NCBI RefSeq assembly: GCF_005502275.1
Contig: NZ_SWLZ01000032.1
Coordinates: forward strand, 1-44,425
Source: Robertmurraya siralis
GTDB taxonomy: Bacteria > Bacillota > Bacilli > Bacillales > Cytobacillaceae
Direction of reading: 5' to 3'
DNA length: 44,425 nucleotides
Positions 1-11,139 of this stretch are shown one piece after another. Under the pieces are notes generated by a model. It saw only the letters and a program-made list of their open reading frames with translations. It had not been told where the DNA came from and made no database searches. The position numbers and the translations under genes were made by a program. Position 1 is the stretch's first letter. Each line of letters starts with the position of its first letter.

Positions 1-67
1 ATCCTAGTTTGCCCCTTAGATATTCCATTACAATTTTTAATTTAAATTCTTCACTATACTTCGCCAT
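1..67 (-). CDS. IS3-family (IS150 group) transposase OrfA, N-terminal fragment at window edge
   Basis: The first 22 codons of a minus-strand gene run off the left edge. They begin MAKYSEEFKLKIV and continue EYLRGKLG. This is the typical start of the small HTH protein OrfA of IS150-group IS3 elements, which binds the element ends and is joined to the DDE protein OrfB by programmed frameshifting. The ATG is at 65-67. Whether the rest is intact lies outside the window. Confidence 0.8.
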   Translation of the reverse strand, partial: MAKYSEEFKLKIVMEYLRGKLG

Positions 68-120
68 ACAAAAACACCCCAGAGGTTAGATTTTTAACTC
101 TAACTTCTGGGGTGCAGTAC
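68..120 (-). mobile_element. End region of the IS3-family element with upstream stem-loop
   Basis: Between OrfA and flanking DNA lies an inverted repeat: CACCCC at 75-80 and GGGGTG at 109-114, with further complementarity inward (AGAGGTTAGA against TCTAACTTCT). The element tip is probably near 120 (GTACTGCACCCC read on the minus strand). The exact tip and any target duplication cannot be fixed without the other end. Confidence 0.6.
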
Positions 121-238
121 CGTTGCACTTAGCTTTTTTATCACTGGCCCATGAAGTTTATTAAGCCTCGACTACTTAGGACAGGCGTAGATACACTATC
201 AAAAGCCTTATACGCAACTACAAAGTCTATAATTTCCT

Positions 239-283
239 AAAAAAATCAAAAAGGCATGGTCCGGTACATTACCGAGCCATGCC
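239..283 (-). terminator. Rho-independent terminator of the SLH amidase gene
   Basis: Read on the minus strand, AGGCATGG (283-276) pairs with CCATGCCT (259-252), with further pairs inside. It is followed by a T-rich run (TTTTTGATTTTTTT). It starts 41 bases after the amidase stop codon. Confidence 0.85.
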
Positions 284-323
284 TAACCTCAAGTTGATTT
301 TTCCTGTTCCTGTTTTCATTCAA

Positions 324-1721
324 TCATTTTATACTATAATAAGAAGTTACATTAAAACCTTTTTCTTTATAGAAATCCAAAATCCCGTAGAAAATCGCCT
401 CTGCTGCTTTTTGCCGCCATTCTGGTGATTTTAATTTTTCAACATCTTTTTCATTATCAATAAAACCCATTTCTACTAAAACAGCAGGCATATTATTTTC
501 ACGAATAACATGGAAATTTCCTTTCTTAACGTCTCTGTTTCTCAAATTCCATGCAGCCAGCAATCGGTTTTGAATCTTAGTTGCCAATAGCTTACTATCA
601 GCTACGTAAGGATTAGTAGCAGCCGAATAATAATAGGTTTCAGTGCCATTGGCAGCACCATTAAACTTATTTGCGTGTATACTCACAAAGATATTCCCTT
701 TTGCCGCCTTTGCAATTTCTACACGTTTGGCTAATGTAGGATATACATCGGTTTCCCGCGTCATCGTGAGTTTGAAAGGAGTCTTATCTAATAAGGCTTT
801 TACCTTCAAACTTGTGTCTAAAACTACATCTTTTTCTTTAAGCCCAAAACCTGAAGCACCTGGGTCATGTCCGCCGTGTCCAGGATCAATCACGATCATT
901 TGTGAGGCTACTGATTGACCATTATTCTCTCCTGGCTTAGGTGTATCCGTACCACTTAAATAACTGCTATTAACGAAACCTTCTAACTTGGAAGAACGAA
1001 TATACATCCATTCTCCTACAATATAAGAACCTTGCACCTTTGTTCCTTTTGGAATACTACCAACAGCTCCATAAGCGGTTGATGGACCTGTTCGCACATT
1101 CAAAGAACTAGCTGTTACTTCCGTTTCTATATTAAAGCTTACTTGTGGCGATATCCTCAGTTTATAGTTGATTGACCGAGCTAAGAAAACGGCAAAATCA
1201 GCACGTTTTATGTTATATGTATAACCAAAATCAGTCTGTGTAATTCCTTGTGCTATTCCTCTCTTCATTAATGCTTCAGCAGCACTGGCAGTATTCGTTG
1301 CATTGTAATGAAAAGCTCTACTTATAAGTAACGCCATTTCTCCTCTTGTAACTGGATTGTTCGGTTTAAAGCTGCCATCTACGTATCCAGAAATAATTTT
1401 TGCGTCAACTGCAGATTGAATATATCCCGATGCAAAGGACTGACTGCCAACGTCATGAAAACGTGTATTTCTTTTTGTACCATCTAGTCCAACGGCTCTT
1501 CCAATCATGGTTGCTGCTTCTGCTCTTGTAACCGTTTTATCCGGTAAAAAATGGCCGTTACCGTTACCTGAGACAATTCCTCCTTCCGCCAAATAATTGA
1601 TTGATACCAGAGCACGGTGTGTTGAACCTACATCCTTAAAAGGCTGCGCTGCCTGGATATTACTAACCGTCAATGGCCAAATAACAAAAACTAGCAAAAT
1701 AACGAAAACTGTTTTTCTCAA
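324..1721 (-). CDS. Secreted N-acetylmuramoyl-L-alanine amidase with SLH and SH3b domains
   Basis: A 465-aa exported cell-wall hydrolase. A signal peptide (MRKTVFVILL onward, likely cleaved near residue 24) is followed by about three SLH repeats (residues 28-190; PFKDV, GGIVSGNGNG, VTRAEAATMI), which in this family anchor proteins to wall polymers. An SH3b module follows (about 203-258; LNVRTGPSTAYGAVG), then an Amidase_3 catalytic domain (about 275-455). Zinc and catalytic residues are visible in IDPGHGGHDPGASG, LKEKDVVLD, SIHANKFNG and VEMGFIDNE. The start is TTG at 1719-1721, preceded by GAAGGAAGGG at good spacing. The gene is monocistronic with its own terminator. The domain set suggests peptidoglycan cleavage at the cell surface; the physiological role (growth, separation or sporulation) cannot be told. 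Confidence 0.93.
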   Translation of the reverse strand: MRKTVFVILLVFVIWPLTVSNIQAAQPFKDVGSTHRALVSINYLAEGGIVSGNGNGHFLPDKTVTRAEAATMIGRAVGLDGTKRNTRFHDVGSQSFASGYIQSAVDAKIISGYVDGSFKPNNPVTRGEMALLISRAFHYNATNTASAAEALMKRGIAQGITQTDFGYTYNIKRADFAVFLARSINYKLRISPQVSFNIETEVTASSLNVRTGPSTAYGAVGSIPKGTKVQGSYIVGEWMYIRSSKLEGFVNSSYLSGTDTPKPGENNGQSVASQMIVIDPGHGGHDPGASGFGLKEKDVVLDTSLKVKALLDKTPFKLTMTRETDVYPTLAKRVEIAKAAKGNIFVSIHANKFNGAANGTETYYYSAATNPYVADSKLLATKIQNRLLAAWNLRNRDVKKGNFHVIRENNMPAVLVEMGFIDNEKDVEKLKSPEWRQKAAEAIFYGILDFYKEKGFNVTSYYSIK

Positions 1722-1877
1722 GCTCTACCCTTCCTTCTTGACATTCTACCATGTGTTAATCATTTTGAGTCATTCATTTGGATAATTGGAAACATGCAAA
1801 AAATGTCTATATTTTTGATTCAATTCTCATATCGACAAATAAGTGAAAAATTTTAACTGCTTTAATTATTGATGTCG

Positions 1878-1961
1878 ATTGCGGAGGTTTTTGTGGGAGT
1901 TTTGGATATGATTGCGAGGATTTGATGATTCATTGCGAGAATTTTGAGGACTATTGCAAGT
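1878..1961. repeat. Short degenerate repeats (ATTGCGAG) in 21-bp phase
   Basis: ATTGCGAGG at 1911, ATTGCGAGA at 1932 and ATTGCAAGT at 1953 recur at exactly 21 bp. A further ATTGCGGAG sits at 1878. They lie in the 428-bp gap between the amidase and the DUF3969 gene (1722-2149). Just before 2149 the minus strand also holds a 23-codon open stretch (TFEEASKKVFGLVK, ending near 2096) of no known identity. I see no gene in the rest of this gap. Confidence 0.5.
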
Positions 1962-2149
1962 GTGTAAACTAAATTTCCTCTATATTTTATTCTATGAAAC
2001 ATTTAACAATGGGCGATGGTCATGAATCAACTATTTAGTTCACGACCACCTGAAGAAACGTGTGAAAAAATATCTAGAATAACTACACACGTTACTTGAC
2101 AAGCCCAAAGACTTTTTTACTGGCTTCCTCAAAAGTAAGAGAAACCGTA

Positions 2150-2494
2150 TTATTTAGTATTGCAAATTATCTTATTCTCAATTTTGTATACGCTTTGTTT
2201 TGCTAATATTTTAATACTTTTATCTTTAATTTCTTTTAAACTTTCAGATAACTTATCAGGTATCAAACTTTGCACATCTTCCAATTCAGTACCCAAATGA
2301 ATAATGTCTATTATTTCTTTTGAGATTCCCTTAGAATCAACTAAATCTATTGTGTAAGGACTAAATAATAATTTTTCAGCTTCATCAATAGTTACTAGTT
2401 CACTTTCTAAACCGTCTACTACACCTATAATATACAAAATCAATAGTTTTTCCAATTCATGTTTATTTGTCGCATTAATTAGTAATTGATACAT
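2150..2494 (-). CDS. DUF3969-like small protein, possible immunity protein
   Basis: A 114-aa acidic cytosolic protein without membrane segments. The stretches FSPYTIDLVDSKG and IIDIIHLGTELEDVQSLIP resemble the uncharacterised DUF3969 family. Its ATG lies three bases after the stop codon of a decayed reading frame (2498-2614) that looks like the C-terminal tail of a polymorphic toxin. That arrangement is typical of a toxin followed by its immunity gene. The family assignment is from memory of its motifs; the immunity role is inference from position. No clear terminator follows. Confidence 0.6.
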   Translation of the reverse strand: MYQLLINATNKHELEKLLILYIIGVVDGLESELVTIDEAEKLLFSPYTIDLVDSKGISKEIIDIIHLGTELEDVQSLIPDKLSESLKEIKDKSIKILAKQSVYKIENKIICNTK

Positions 2495-2497
2495 AAT

Positions 2498-2614
2498 TTA
2501 CCATTTGGCACTCCATCCACTTTTTACTTTAACATCATAGACTAAACCTAATTTACTTTGAAAATAATGGATTGAAACCTTTTTGCCATTTTTATCATAA
2601 CCATATGAATATAT
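2498..2614 (-). pseudogene. C-terminal remnant of a polymorphic (contact-dependent) toxin
   Basis: Minus-strand frame from just inside a TAA (2615-2617) to a TAA at 2498-2500. It reads YGYDKNGKKVSIHYFQSK, then LGLVYDVKVKSGWSAKW. The HYFQS...VYDVKVK...GWS ending resembles tails of secreted nuclease-type toxins. There is no start codon or upstream coding sequence, so it is a truncated relic. It abuts the DUF3969-like gene. Confidence 0.45.
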
Positions 2615-2796
2615 TTACAAATCAATACTCAGTTATTTACTTAATTGGCTGTAATCACCAATTCATAAGTTGCTCAATTATGCACAACAATAGTAAGTCA
2701 TTATCTAAGAAAATAGCTAAGGACTTCTGCACTGTAGATGCTATTCAGTAAAAGTTAAAGAAATTAAGTACTGAGATTCAATACAGCGCAAACAAA

Positions 2797-2823
2797 AAGA
2801 AAAACCCTTGATAAACAAGGGTT
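2797..2823 (-). terminator. Terminator of the suf operon
   Basis: On the minus strand, AACCCTTG (2823-2816) and CAAGGGTT (2810-2803) form a stem with a 5-base loop, followed by TTTCTTTTTG. It begins 10 bases after the sufB stop codon. Confidence 0.88.
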
Positions 2824-2832
2824 AATCGTTCA

Positions 2833-4230
2833 TTATCCGATAGAACCTTCCATCTCAAATTTGATTAAACGGTTCATTTCAACAGCATATTCCATTGGAA
2901 GTTCTTTCGTAAATGGTTCAATGAAGCCCATTACGATCATTTCAGTTGCTTCTTCCTCAGAAATACCACGACTCATGAGGTAGAATAACTGCTCTTCAGA
3001 AACCTTTGATACCTTCGCTTCATGCTCTAATGAAATGTTATCATTTAAGATTTCGTTGTACGGAATGGTATCTGAAGTAGATTTGTTGTCAAGGATTAAC
3101 GTATCACACTCAATATTAGAGCGTGCACCGTCAGCCTTACGTCCAAAATGGACAATTCCGCGATACGTTACTTTACCGCCTTGTTTTGAAATGGATTTTG
3201 ATACGATCGTTGAAGATGTATTTGGTGCTAAGTGCATCATTTTAGCACCAGCATCTTGGTGCTGACCTTTACCTGCAATCGCGATAGATAAAGTCATTCC
3301 ACGAGCACCTTCACCTTTCAAAATAACAGCCGGATATTTCATTGTGAGTTTAGAACCAATGTTTCCATCAATCCATTCCATCGTTGCGTTTTCTTCACAT
3401 ACGGCACGCTTTGTAACCAAGTTGTAAACGTTGTTTGCCCAGTTTTGGATTGTTGTGTAACGGCAATAAGCGTCTTTTTTAATGATGATTTCAACAACAG
3501 CACTATGGAGTGAGTTGGTTGTATAAACAGGAGCCGTACACCCTTCTACATAATGAACATGTGCCCCTTCATCAACGATAATCAATGTACGCTCAAATTG
3601 TCCCATATTTTCAGAGTTAATACGGAAATAAGCTTGTAACGGAGTTTCCACTTTTACTCCCTTTGGTACATAAATGAATGAACCACCAGACCAAACCGCC
3701 GAATTTAATGCAGCAAATTTATTGTCTGTTGGTGGGATTACTTTCGCCCAATGCTCACGGAAAATATCTTCATTTTCTTTTAAAGCAGAGTCAGTATCTT
3801 TGAAGACAATTCCTAGCGCTTCAAGATCTTCTTGCATATTGTGGTAAACAACCTCTGACTCATACTGTGCTGAAACCCCAGCCAAATACTTTTGCTCTGC
3901 TTCAGGAATACCAAGCTTATCAAACGTTTGCTTAATTTCTTCAGGTACCTCATCCCAAGAGCGTTCTGTTTTTTCCGATGGTTTTACGTAGTACGTAATC
4001 TCATCAAAGTTTAAAGAATTTAAATCTCCACCCCATTGAGGCATTGGCATGCTGTAAAAGTGGTCTAGAGATTTTAAACGGAAATCGAGCATCCATTGAG
4101 GCTCTTCCTTCATTTTTGAAATTTCTTCAACAATCTCACGTGTAAGACCACGTTTTGATCGGAAGATGGAGACATCTTTGTCGGCAAAGCCGTATTTATA
4201 ATCACCGATCTCAGGCGCTTTTTTAGCCAT
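2833..4230 (-). CDS. sufB: Fe-S cluster scaffold subunit SufB
   Basis: A 465-aa cytosolic protein of the SufB/SufD family (beta-helix core) that forms the SufBCD scaffold on which Fe-S clusters are built. It is nearly the usual SufB length. The central stretch [19 protein letters not shown] and the C-terminal [19 protein letters not shown] with [19 protein letters not shown] are hallmark segments. It is the last gene of sufCDSUB, 60 bases after sufU, and is followed directly by the operon terminator. ATG start at 4228-4230 with an AAGGAGGAAG site upstream. Confidence 0.97.
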   Translation of the reverse strand: MAKKAPEIGDYKYGFADKDVSIFRSKRGLTREIVEEISKMKEEPQWMLDFRLKSLDHFYSMPMPQWGGDLNSLNFDEITYYVKPSEKTERSWDEVPEEIKQTFDKLGIPEAEQKYLAGVSAQYESEVVYHNMQEDLEALGIVFKDTDSALKENEDIFREHWAKVIPPTDNKFAALNSAVWSGGSFIYVPKGVKVETPLQAYFRINSENMGQFERTLIIVDEGAHVHYVEGCTAPVYTTNSLHSAVVEIIIKKDAYCRYTTIQNWANNVYNLVTKRAVCEENATMEWIDGNIGSKLTMKYPAVILKGEGARGMTLSIAIAGKGQHQDAGAKMMHLAPNTSSTIVSKSISKQGGKVTYRGIVHFGRKADGARSNIECDTLILDNKSTSDTIPYNEILNDNISLEHEAKVSKVSEEQLFYLMSRGISEEEATEMIVMGFIEPFTKELPMEYAVEMNRLIKFEMEGSIG

Positions 4231-4290
4231 CGAAAGTCTTCCTCCTTTTATAAAGTGGAAAGGACCAAATTGCGCCCTTTCACACTTCCT

Positions 4291-7254
<2,964 letters not shown>

Positions 7255-7271
7255 TGCGATCCTCCTAACAC

Positions 7272-8057
7272 TTATGCTTCTTGCCCAACAGTTTCGTCTT
7301 CAATGCCAAGTTCTTTTTTGATCCAGTCATATCCCTCTGCTTCTAAACGCTGTGCAAGCTCAGGACCACCAGATTTAACAACGCGACCTTGCATCATTAC
7401 ATGGACATGGTCAGGAGTAATGTAGTTCAATAGACGTTGATAGTGAGTGATAATTAAGCAGCCAAAATCAGGGTTGCGCATTTCGTTGATTCCTTTTGAA
7501 ACAACTTTTAATGCATCGATATCAAGACCTGAGTCAATTTCGTCAAGAATCGCGATTTTTGGCTCAATCATCATTAATTGGAGAATTTCATTGCGCTTTT
7601 TCTCCCCGCCAGAGAAGCCTTCGTTTAAATAACGCTGAGCCATATCTGGGTCCATTTCAAGGAATTCCATTTGTGAATCCATTTTGCGAATAAATTTCAT
7701 TAACGAAATTTCATCGCCTTCTTCACGGCGAGCGTTAATAGCTGAACGCAAGAAGTCTGCATTTGTAACACCACTAATTTCACTTGGGTATTGCATTGCG
7801 AGGAAAAGACCAGCTTTAGCACGCTCATCTACTTCCATTTCTAATACATCTTCCCCATCTAATGTGATGCTGCCTTGAGTTACTTCATACTTTGGATGAC
7901 CCATAATCGCAGATGATAAAGTAGATTTACCAGTCCCGTTTGGTCCCATGATTGCGTGGATTTCTCCACCCTTCACTTCAAGGTTTACTCCTTTTAATAT
8001 CTCTTTACCCTCAATTGAAACATGAAGGTCTTTAATTGTTAAAGTAGATCCTGCCAT
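7272..8057 (-). CDS. sufC: Fe-S assembly ATPase SufC
   Basis: A 261-aa ABC-type ATPase that is cytosolic rather than membrane-bound and drives the SufBCD scaffold. Walker A is GPNGTGKST at about residues 38-46. The signature FSGGEKKRNEI lies near residue 150, and Walker B is KIAILDEIDSGLD, followed by an H-loop in IITHYQR. It is the first gene of the operon. Start ATG at 8055-8057 with GGAGGT seven bases upstream. The promoter and a possible iron-responsive box lie 60-110 bases upstream. Confidence 0.97.
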   Translation of the reverse strand: MAGSTLTIKDLHVSIEGKEILKGVNLEVKGGEIHAIMGPNGTGKSTLSSAIMGHPKYEVTQGSITLDGEDVLEMEVDERAKAGLFLAMQYPSEISGVTNADFLRSAINARREEGDEISLMKFIRKMDSQMEFLEMDPDMAQRYLNEGFSGGEKKRNEILQLMMIEPKIAILDEIDSGLDIDALKVVSKGINEMRNPDFGCLIITHYQRLLNYITPDHVHVMMQGRVVKSGGPELAQRLEAEGYDWIKKELGIEDETVGQEA

Positions 8058-8114
8058 AATAATACCTCCGTAATATAAAAAAAGATTTTATCCTCGCTGG
8101 CCAAGGCCAATCGT

Positions 8115-8137
8115 TGATTCTCATTTTATTCTCATTA
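8115..8137 (-). promoter_or_regulatory. Fur-like direct repeat in the suf 5' region
   Basis: Minus strand TGAGAATAAAATGAGAATC: two ATGAGAAT half-sites spaced by three bases, similar to half of a Fur/PerR-type box, just downstream of the -10. A short palindrome (TTGGCC/GGCCA, about 8099-8110) follows. It is not a full 7-1-7 Fur box, so regulation by iron or peroxide is inference. Confidence 0.3.
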
Positions 8138-8139
8138 CA

Positions 8140-8168
8140 ATCTTATAACAAATGAAAAGTGTTAGCAA
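8140..8168 (-). promoter_or_regulatory. Probable sigma-A promoter of sufCDSUB
   Basis: Minus strand TTGCTA (8168-8163), 17-base spacer, TAAGAT (8145-8140). The A+T-rich leader continues to the sufC ribosome binding site about 80 bases downstream. Confidence 0.5.
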
Positions 8169-8513
8169 CTCTTTAGCAGTGTTAAAACATAGCAAAATAT
8201 ATCATAAAAATTTTTATCTAGTTCCCACATAGACACAGCACAGTCTCCATAATAAGGATTTATGTTTAACGGTTGTTATAAAATTTGTTCAATATATTTT
8301 TTTCCGTAACCTTCCCATGTATGTATTGATGTTCTAAGTGAGAATGAACATCATTTTTAATTAGGTTAGAAAGGGAATATTTGTTTTAATTTGTGCAAAC
8401 GATTTAGGCATATTTGCGACACCTTTATTGAGGCTGCTGTCTGGCAATTCGGACTAATTTGTATTGTATAATGGCCGCGAATAGTATGTGGGACAGAGCT
8501 GTCTTCTTTTTGA

Positions 8514-8597
8514 TGTTCTTTGTCCTCATGAACCCTCTATGAGGACACACTTGGCCCTTTTTTCTGTTCTTTGTCTGCATGAACTCCTAATCAGGAA
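8514..8597. repeat. 51-bp tandem repeat with internal stem-loop (two imperfect copies)
   Basis: Copy 1 (from 8514) contains TGTCCTCAT (8521-8529) and ATGAGGACA (8539-8547), a perfect 9-bp inverted repeat with a 9-base spacer. Copy 2 starts at 8565 with TGTTCTTTGTCTGCATGAACT and is more decayed. The plus-strand reading frame over this region (8488-8697) is repeat-derived and not credible as a gene. The rest of 8169-8513 shows no gene. Confidence 0.6.
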
Positions 8598-8753
8598 TAT
8601 CCTCCTCTCATGCACAGCGTTTATCTTCATGGCAGGACTTTTGAATCATCCGGAAACCATTTCGCCGGGATGCTTAACCTTATTTTGCTTCCAATAAGCT
8701 CAAGATAAGCTGCTTGTCCATATGACAGTTCGGCAAAACCAATGCATATGACA

Positions 8754-8782
8754 AAAACCAGTGTAGCTAAAACACTGGTTTT
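8754..8782 (-). terminator. Terminator (possibly bidirectional) for the small gene at 8834
   Basis: AAAACCAGTGT (8754-8764) pairs with ACACTGGTTTT (8772-8782). The minus-strand side runs into TTTTTGTC and the plus-strand side into TTTTTTGTTTTT, so it can stop transcription in both directions. Confidence 0.75.
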
Positions 8783-8833
8783 TTGTTTTTCTTCCTTATT
8801 ATATACTTGCTTCAAATCGTGCTGAGCTATAAA

Positions 8834-9019
8834 TTACCTTAATTGATTTCTAGTTAAATCTGCTACAAGACGCTGACTTTGAATGTATTCCTGTTCACGC
8901 CGTCTTTCAACCCGCATTCTCACTTCATGCTTTCGGCAATAGGTAGCATAGCAAACATTGTGGGCTCCGTGCATCGCTTTTTCCATTTCACTCGTATAAT
9001 TCATCTGAAGTACCATCAT
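8834..9019 (-). CDS. Small Arg-rich protein of unknown function
   Basis: A 61-aa reading frame with strongly charged content; a start at the third Met (MNYTSEMEKAMHGAH) is also possible. Two cysteines lie in NVCYATYCRKHEVR, followed by a helix rich in Arg, Glu and Gln (RVERRREQEYIQSQR). Upstream is AAAGGGGG about 10 bases before the double ATG, and a clear terminator follows. I do not recognise a family. The ribosome binding site, terminator and protein-like composition support a real gene, but it is isolated. Confidence 0.5.
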   Translation of the reverse strand: MMVLQMNYTSEMEKAMHGAHNVCYATYCRKHEVRMRVERRREQEYIQSQRLVADLTRNQLR

Positions 9020-9554
9020 TTTGGTTTCGCCCCCTTTTTCAGGGAGATACGAAAATAACTAATAATATCCTTCCTTTCGTGTTTTGTCACATAAGGCAAG
9101 CGATTTACTACGTGTTTAATGTTAGCACCACTCAGGTTATAACTCAAAATGGAAATTCAAGCATATTTCCCTTTGAATAGCAATATTCAGGAATAAGCGT
9201 CGAAACTTGTTAACTTTTCTTACAATTCAACCAGTATCCTTTAAAATAAACGATATCTTCACACCATTCTAATTGTAGACTTTACTCACCACATCAATGA
9301 TAAAAACAACATAGTTTTGCAGGCTTGCTTGCTCGACATAGGATGATGATCGCTCAATCCCCAAAAATCAACAGCTGGAGATTTTCGGAACATCGAAAAC
9401 AGTTTGTTCCTAGGATTCATACTCACTTCCGCACAAACAATTAAGTTGCAAAAATCCAATTACCAATATTTTTTAGATTTTACTGCATACGCTAAGCGTA
9501 GATGCACCCATTAAATAGTTATCCACAATAAATAAACTTAGTAGACGACATTGA
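9020..9554. other. Gene-free stretch
   Basis: About 530 bases of A+T-rich DNA between the small gene and the metQ terminator. No credible reading frame with a ribosome binding site, no clear hairpin and no repeat was seen on either strand. Confidence 0.5.
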
Positions 9555-9584
9555 AAAACCAGCTCCAAAAATGGAACTGGTTTT
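9549..9584 (-). terminator. Terminator of metNPQ
   Basis: AAAACCAGTTCC (9584-9573, minus strand) pairs with GGAGCTGGTTTT (9566-9555) over a short T-rich loop, then a T run. It lies directly after the metQ stop codon. Confidence 0.88.
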
Positions 9585-9591
9585 CTCATGA

Positions 9592-10458
9592 TTATTCAGA
9601 CACTGGAACAACTGCACCTTCATATTGTTCTAAAATAAAGTTTTGGATCTCTTCTGAACGAAGTACTTCAACAAGCTTTTTAATCGCTTCTTTATTTTCA
9701 TCTCCACTACGAACAGCAATAACATTCACATATGGTGAATCACTTTCTTCAATTGCAATAGAATCTTCAAGTGGATTTAATCCAGCATCGATTGCATAGT
9801 TGGAATTTATAAGAACAGCGTCACCTTCATCGTTATTATAAATTTGTGGCAAAAGAGATGCTTCATATTCTGTATCAAATTGTAAGTTCTTCGGATTATC
9901 GACAATATCATCAATGGTTGCTGCTGTTTTTTCAATACCTTCTTTAAGAGTAATCAAGCCTTCTTTTTCAAGAAGTGATAAAATACGACCATGATCTGGG
10001 ACAGAACTACTAATAATAATATGTGCTTCATCAGGTAAAGCATCTAAGCTATCATATTTCTTTGAATACACACCGATAGGTTCGATATGAATTCCACCTG
10101 CATTAACGAAATCATAGCCATGCTCTTCAATTTGCGCATTCAAATACGGAATATGTTGGAAGTAATTCGCATCTAAGTCCCCACCCGCTAATGCTTGGTT
10201 GGGAAGAACATAATCTTGGAACGTTTCGATTTGAAGTTCAATTCCTTCTTCCGCTAAAATTGGCTTCGCTTTTTCTAAAATTTCAGCATGTGGAACATTT
10301 GATGCTCCTACAACAAGGGTAGTCGTTTCTTCAGTTTCAGTTTCAGCTCCTTCTCCATCTGCATTGCCGCCATCTTCAGCATCATTATTCGTGCTTCCGC
10401 ATGCAGCTAAAAATAAAATTAGTGCAAAAGATGCAAAAATAGTTAACCATTTTTTCAT
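9592..10458 (-). CDS. metQ: Methionine-binding lipoprotein MetQ
   Basis: A 288-aa NlpA-family substrate-binding lipoprotein of the methionine ABC importer. The signal peptide MKKWLTIFASFALILFLAAC ends in a lipobox with the lipidated Cys20. An acidic, Gly-rich linker follows, then the binding domain starting TTTLVVGASNVPHAEI; LPNQALAGGDLDANYFQH is a family hallmark. The start is ATG at 10456-10458 with AAGGAG eight bases upstream; an in-frame GTG nine bases earlier is less likely. It lies 12 bases after metP and is the last gene of the operon. Confidence 0.96.
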   Translation of the reverse strand: MKKWLTIFASFALILFLAACGSTNNDAEDGGNADGEGAETETEETTTLVVGASNVPHAEILEKAKPILAEEGIELQIETFQDYVLPNQALAGGDLDANYFQHIPYLNAQIEEHGYDFVNAGGIHIEPIGVYSKKYDSLDALPDEAHIIISSSVPDHGRILSLLEKEGLITLKEGIEKTAATIDDIVDNPKNLQFDTEYEASLLPQIYNNDEGDAVLINSNYAIDAGLNPLEDSIAIEESDSPYVNVIAVRSGDENKEAIKKLVEVLRSEEIQNFILEQYEGAVVPVSE

Positions 10459-10470
10459 AGTAAACACTCC

Positions 10471-11139
10471 TTATCGTTTATCTAATTTATTTGTTATGAC
10501 ATCTCCAATAAATTGGATGACAAATACAATGATTAAAATAATAATCGTTGCCATTAACGTAACATCACTTCTTGAACGTTGGAATCCTTCCAAGTAAGCA
10601 AGGTTTCCGAGTCCACCAGCTCCGATAACTCCAGCCATTGCTGTATAGCCGACTAGAGCAATCGCAGTCACCGTAATACCGGAAACGAGCGCTGGCATTG
10701 ATTCAGGCAGCAATACCTTCCAAATAATCGTGCTTGTTTTAGCCCCCATCGATCGAGCCGCTTCAATAACCCCTTTATCAATTTCCCTTAAGCCAATTTC
10801 AACCATTCTTGCGTAAAAGGGAGCAGCTCCAACAATTAATGCTGGCAAGGCAGCATTTTCCCCAATCATTGTACCAAGCAAGAATTTCGTAATGGGGATA
10901 AGGAGAACAATCAGAATAATAAAAGGAATCGATCTAAATACATTAACAAAAGCACTAATAATTTTATTCACAAATGCATTTTCCCAAATATTTCCCTTAG
11001 CTGTTAAAAAGAGTAATAAACCTAGTATAATGCCGATAATAAAGGTTGCAACTACCGAAATCCCTGTCATATAAAGCGTTTCTACTGTTGCTTCCCACAT
11101 TTTATCCCATTTCACATTTGGAAAGAGCTCATTTATCAT
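10471..11139 (-). CDS. metP: Methionine ABC transporter permease MetP (MetI)
   Basis: A 222-aa inner-membrane permease with about five hydrophobic segments. The EAA loop that contacts the ATPase is EAARSMGAKTSTIIWKVLLP, and AMAGVIGAGGLGNLAYLEGF is typical of MetI-type permeases. The ATG overlaps the metN 3' end by 11 bases. It is co-transcribed with metN and metQ. Confidence 0.95.
   Translation of the reverse strand: MINELFPNVKWDKMWEATVETLYMTGISVVATFIIGIILGLLLFLTAKGNIWENAFVNKIISAFVNVFRSIPFIILIVLLIPITKFLLGTMIGENAALPALIVGAAPFYARMVEIGLREIDKGVIEAARSMGAKTSTIIWKVLLPESMPALVSGITVTAIALVGYTAMAGVIGAGGLGNLAYLEGFQRSRSDVTLMATIIILIIVFVIQFIGDVITNKLDKR

Noticed and set aside
8488-8815. Two reading frames (plus 8488-8697, minus 8627-8815)
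   Set aside because: The first is made of the 51-bp repeat. The second crosses the terminator hairpin and lacks a ribosome site.
9020-9554. Searched for a hidden small gene or RNA
   Set aside because: No frame with start and ribosome site, and no hairpin with a T run, was found.
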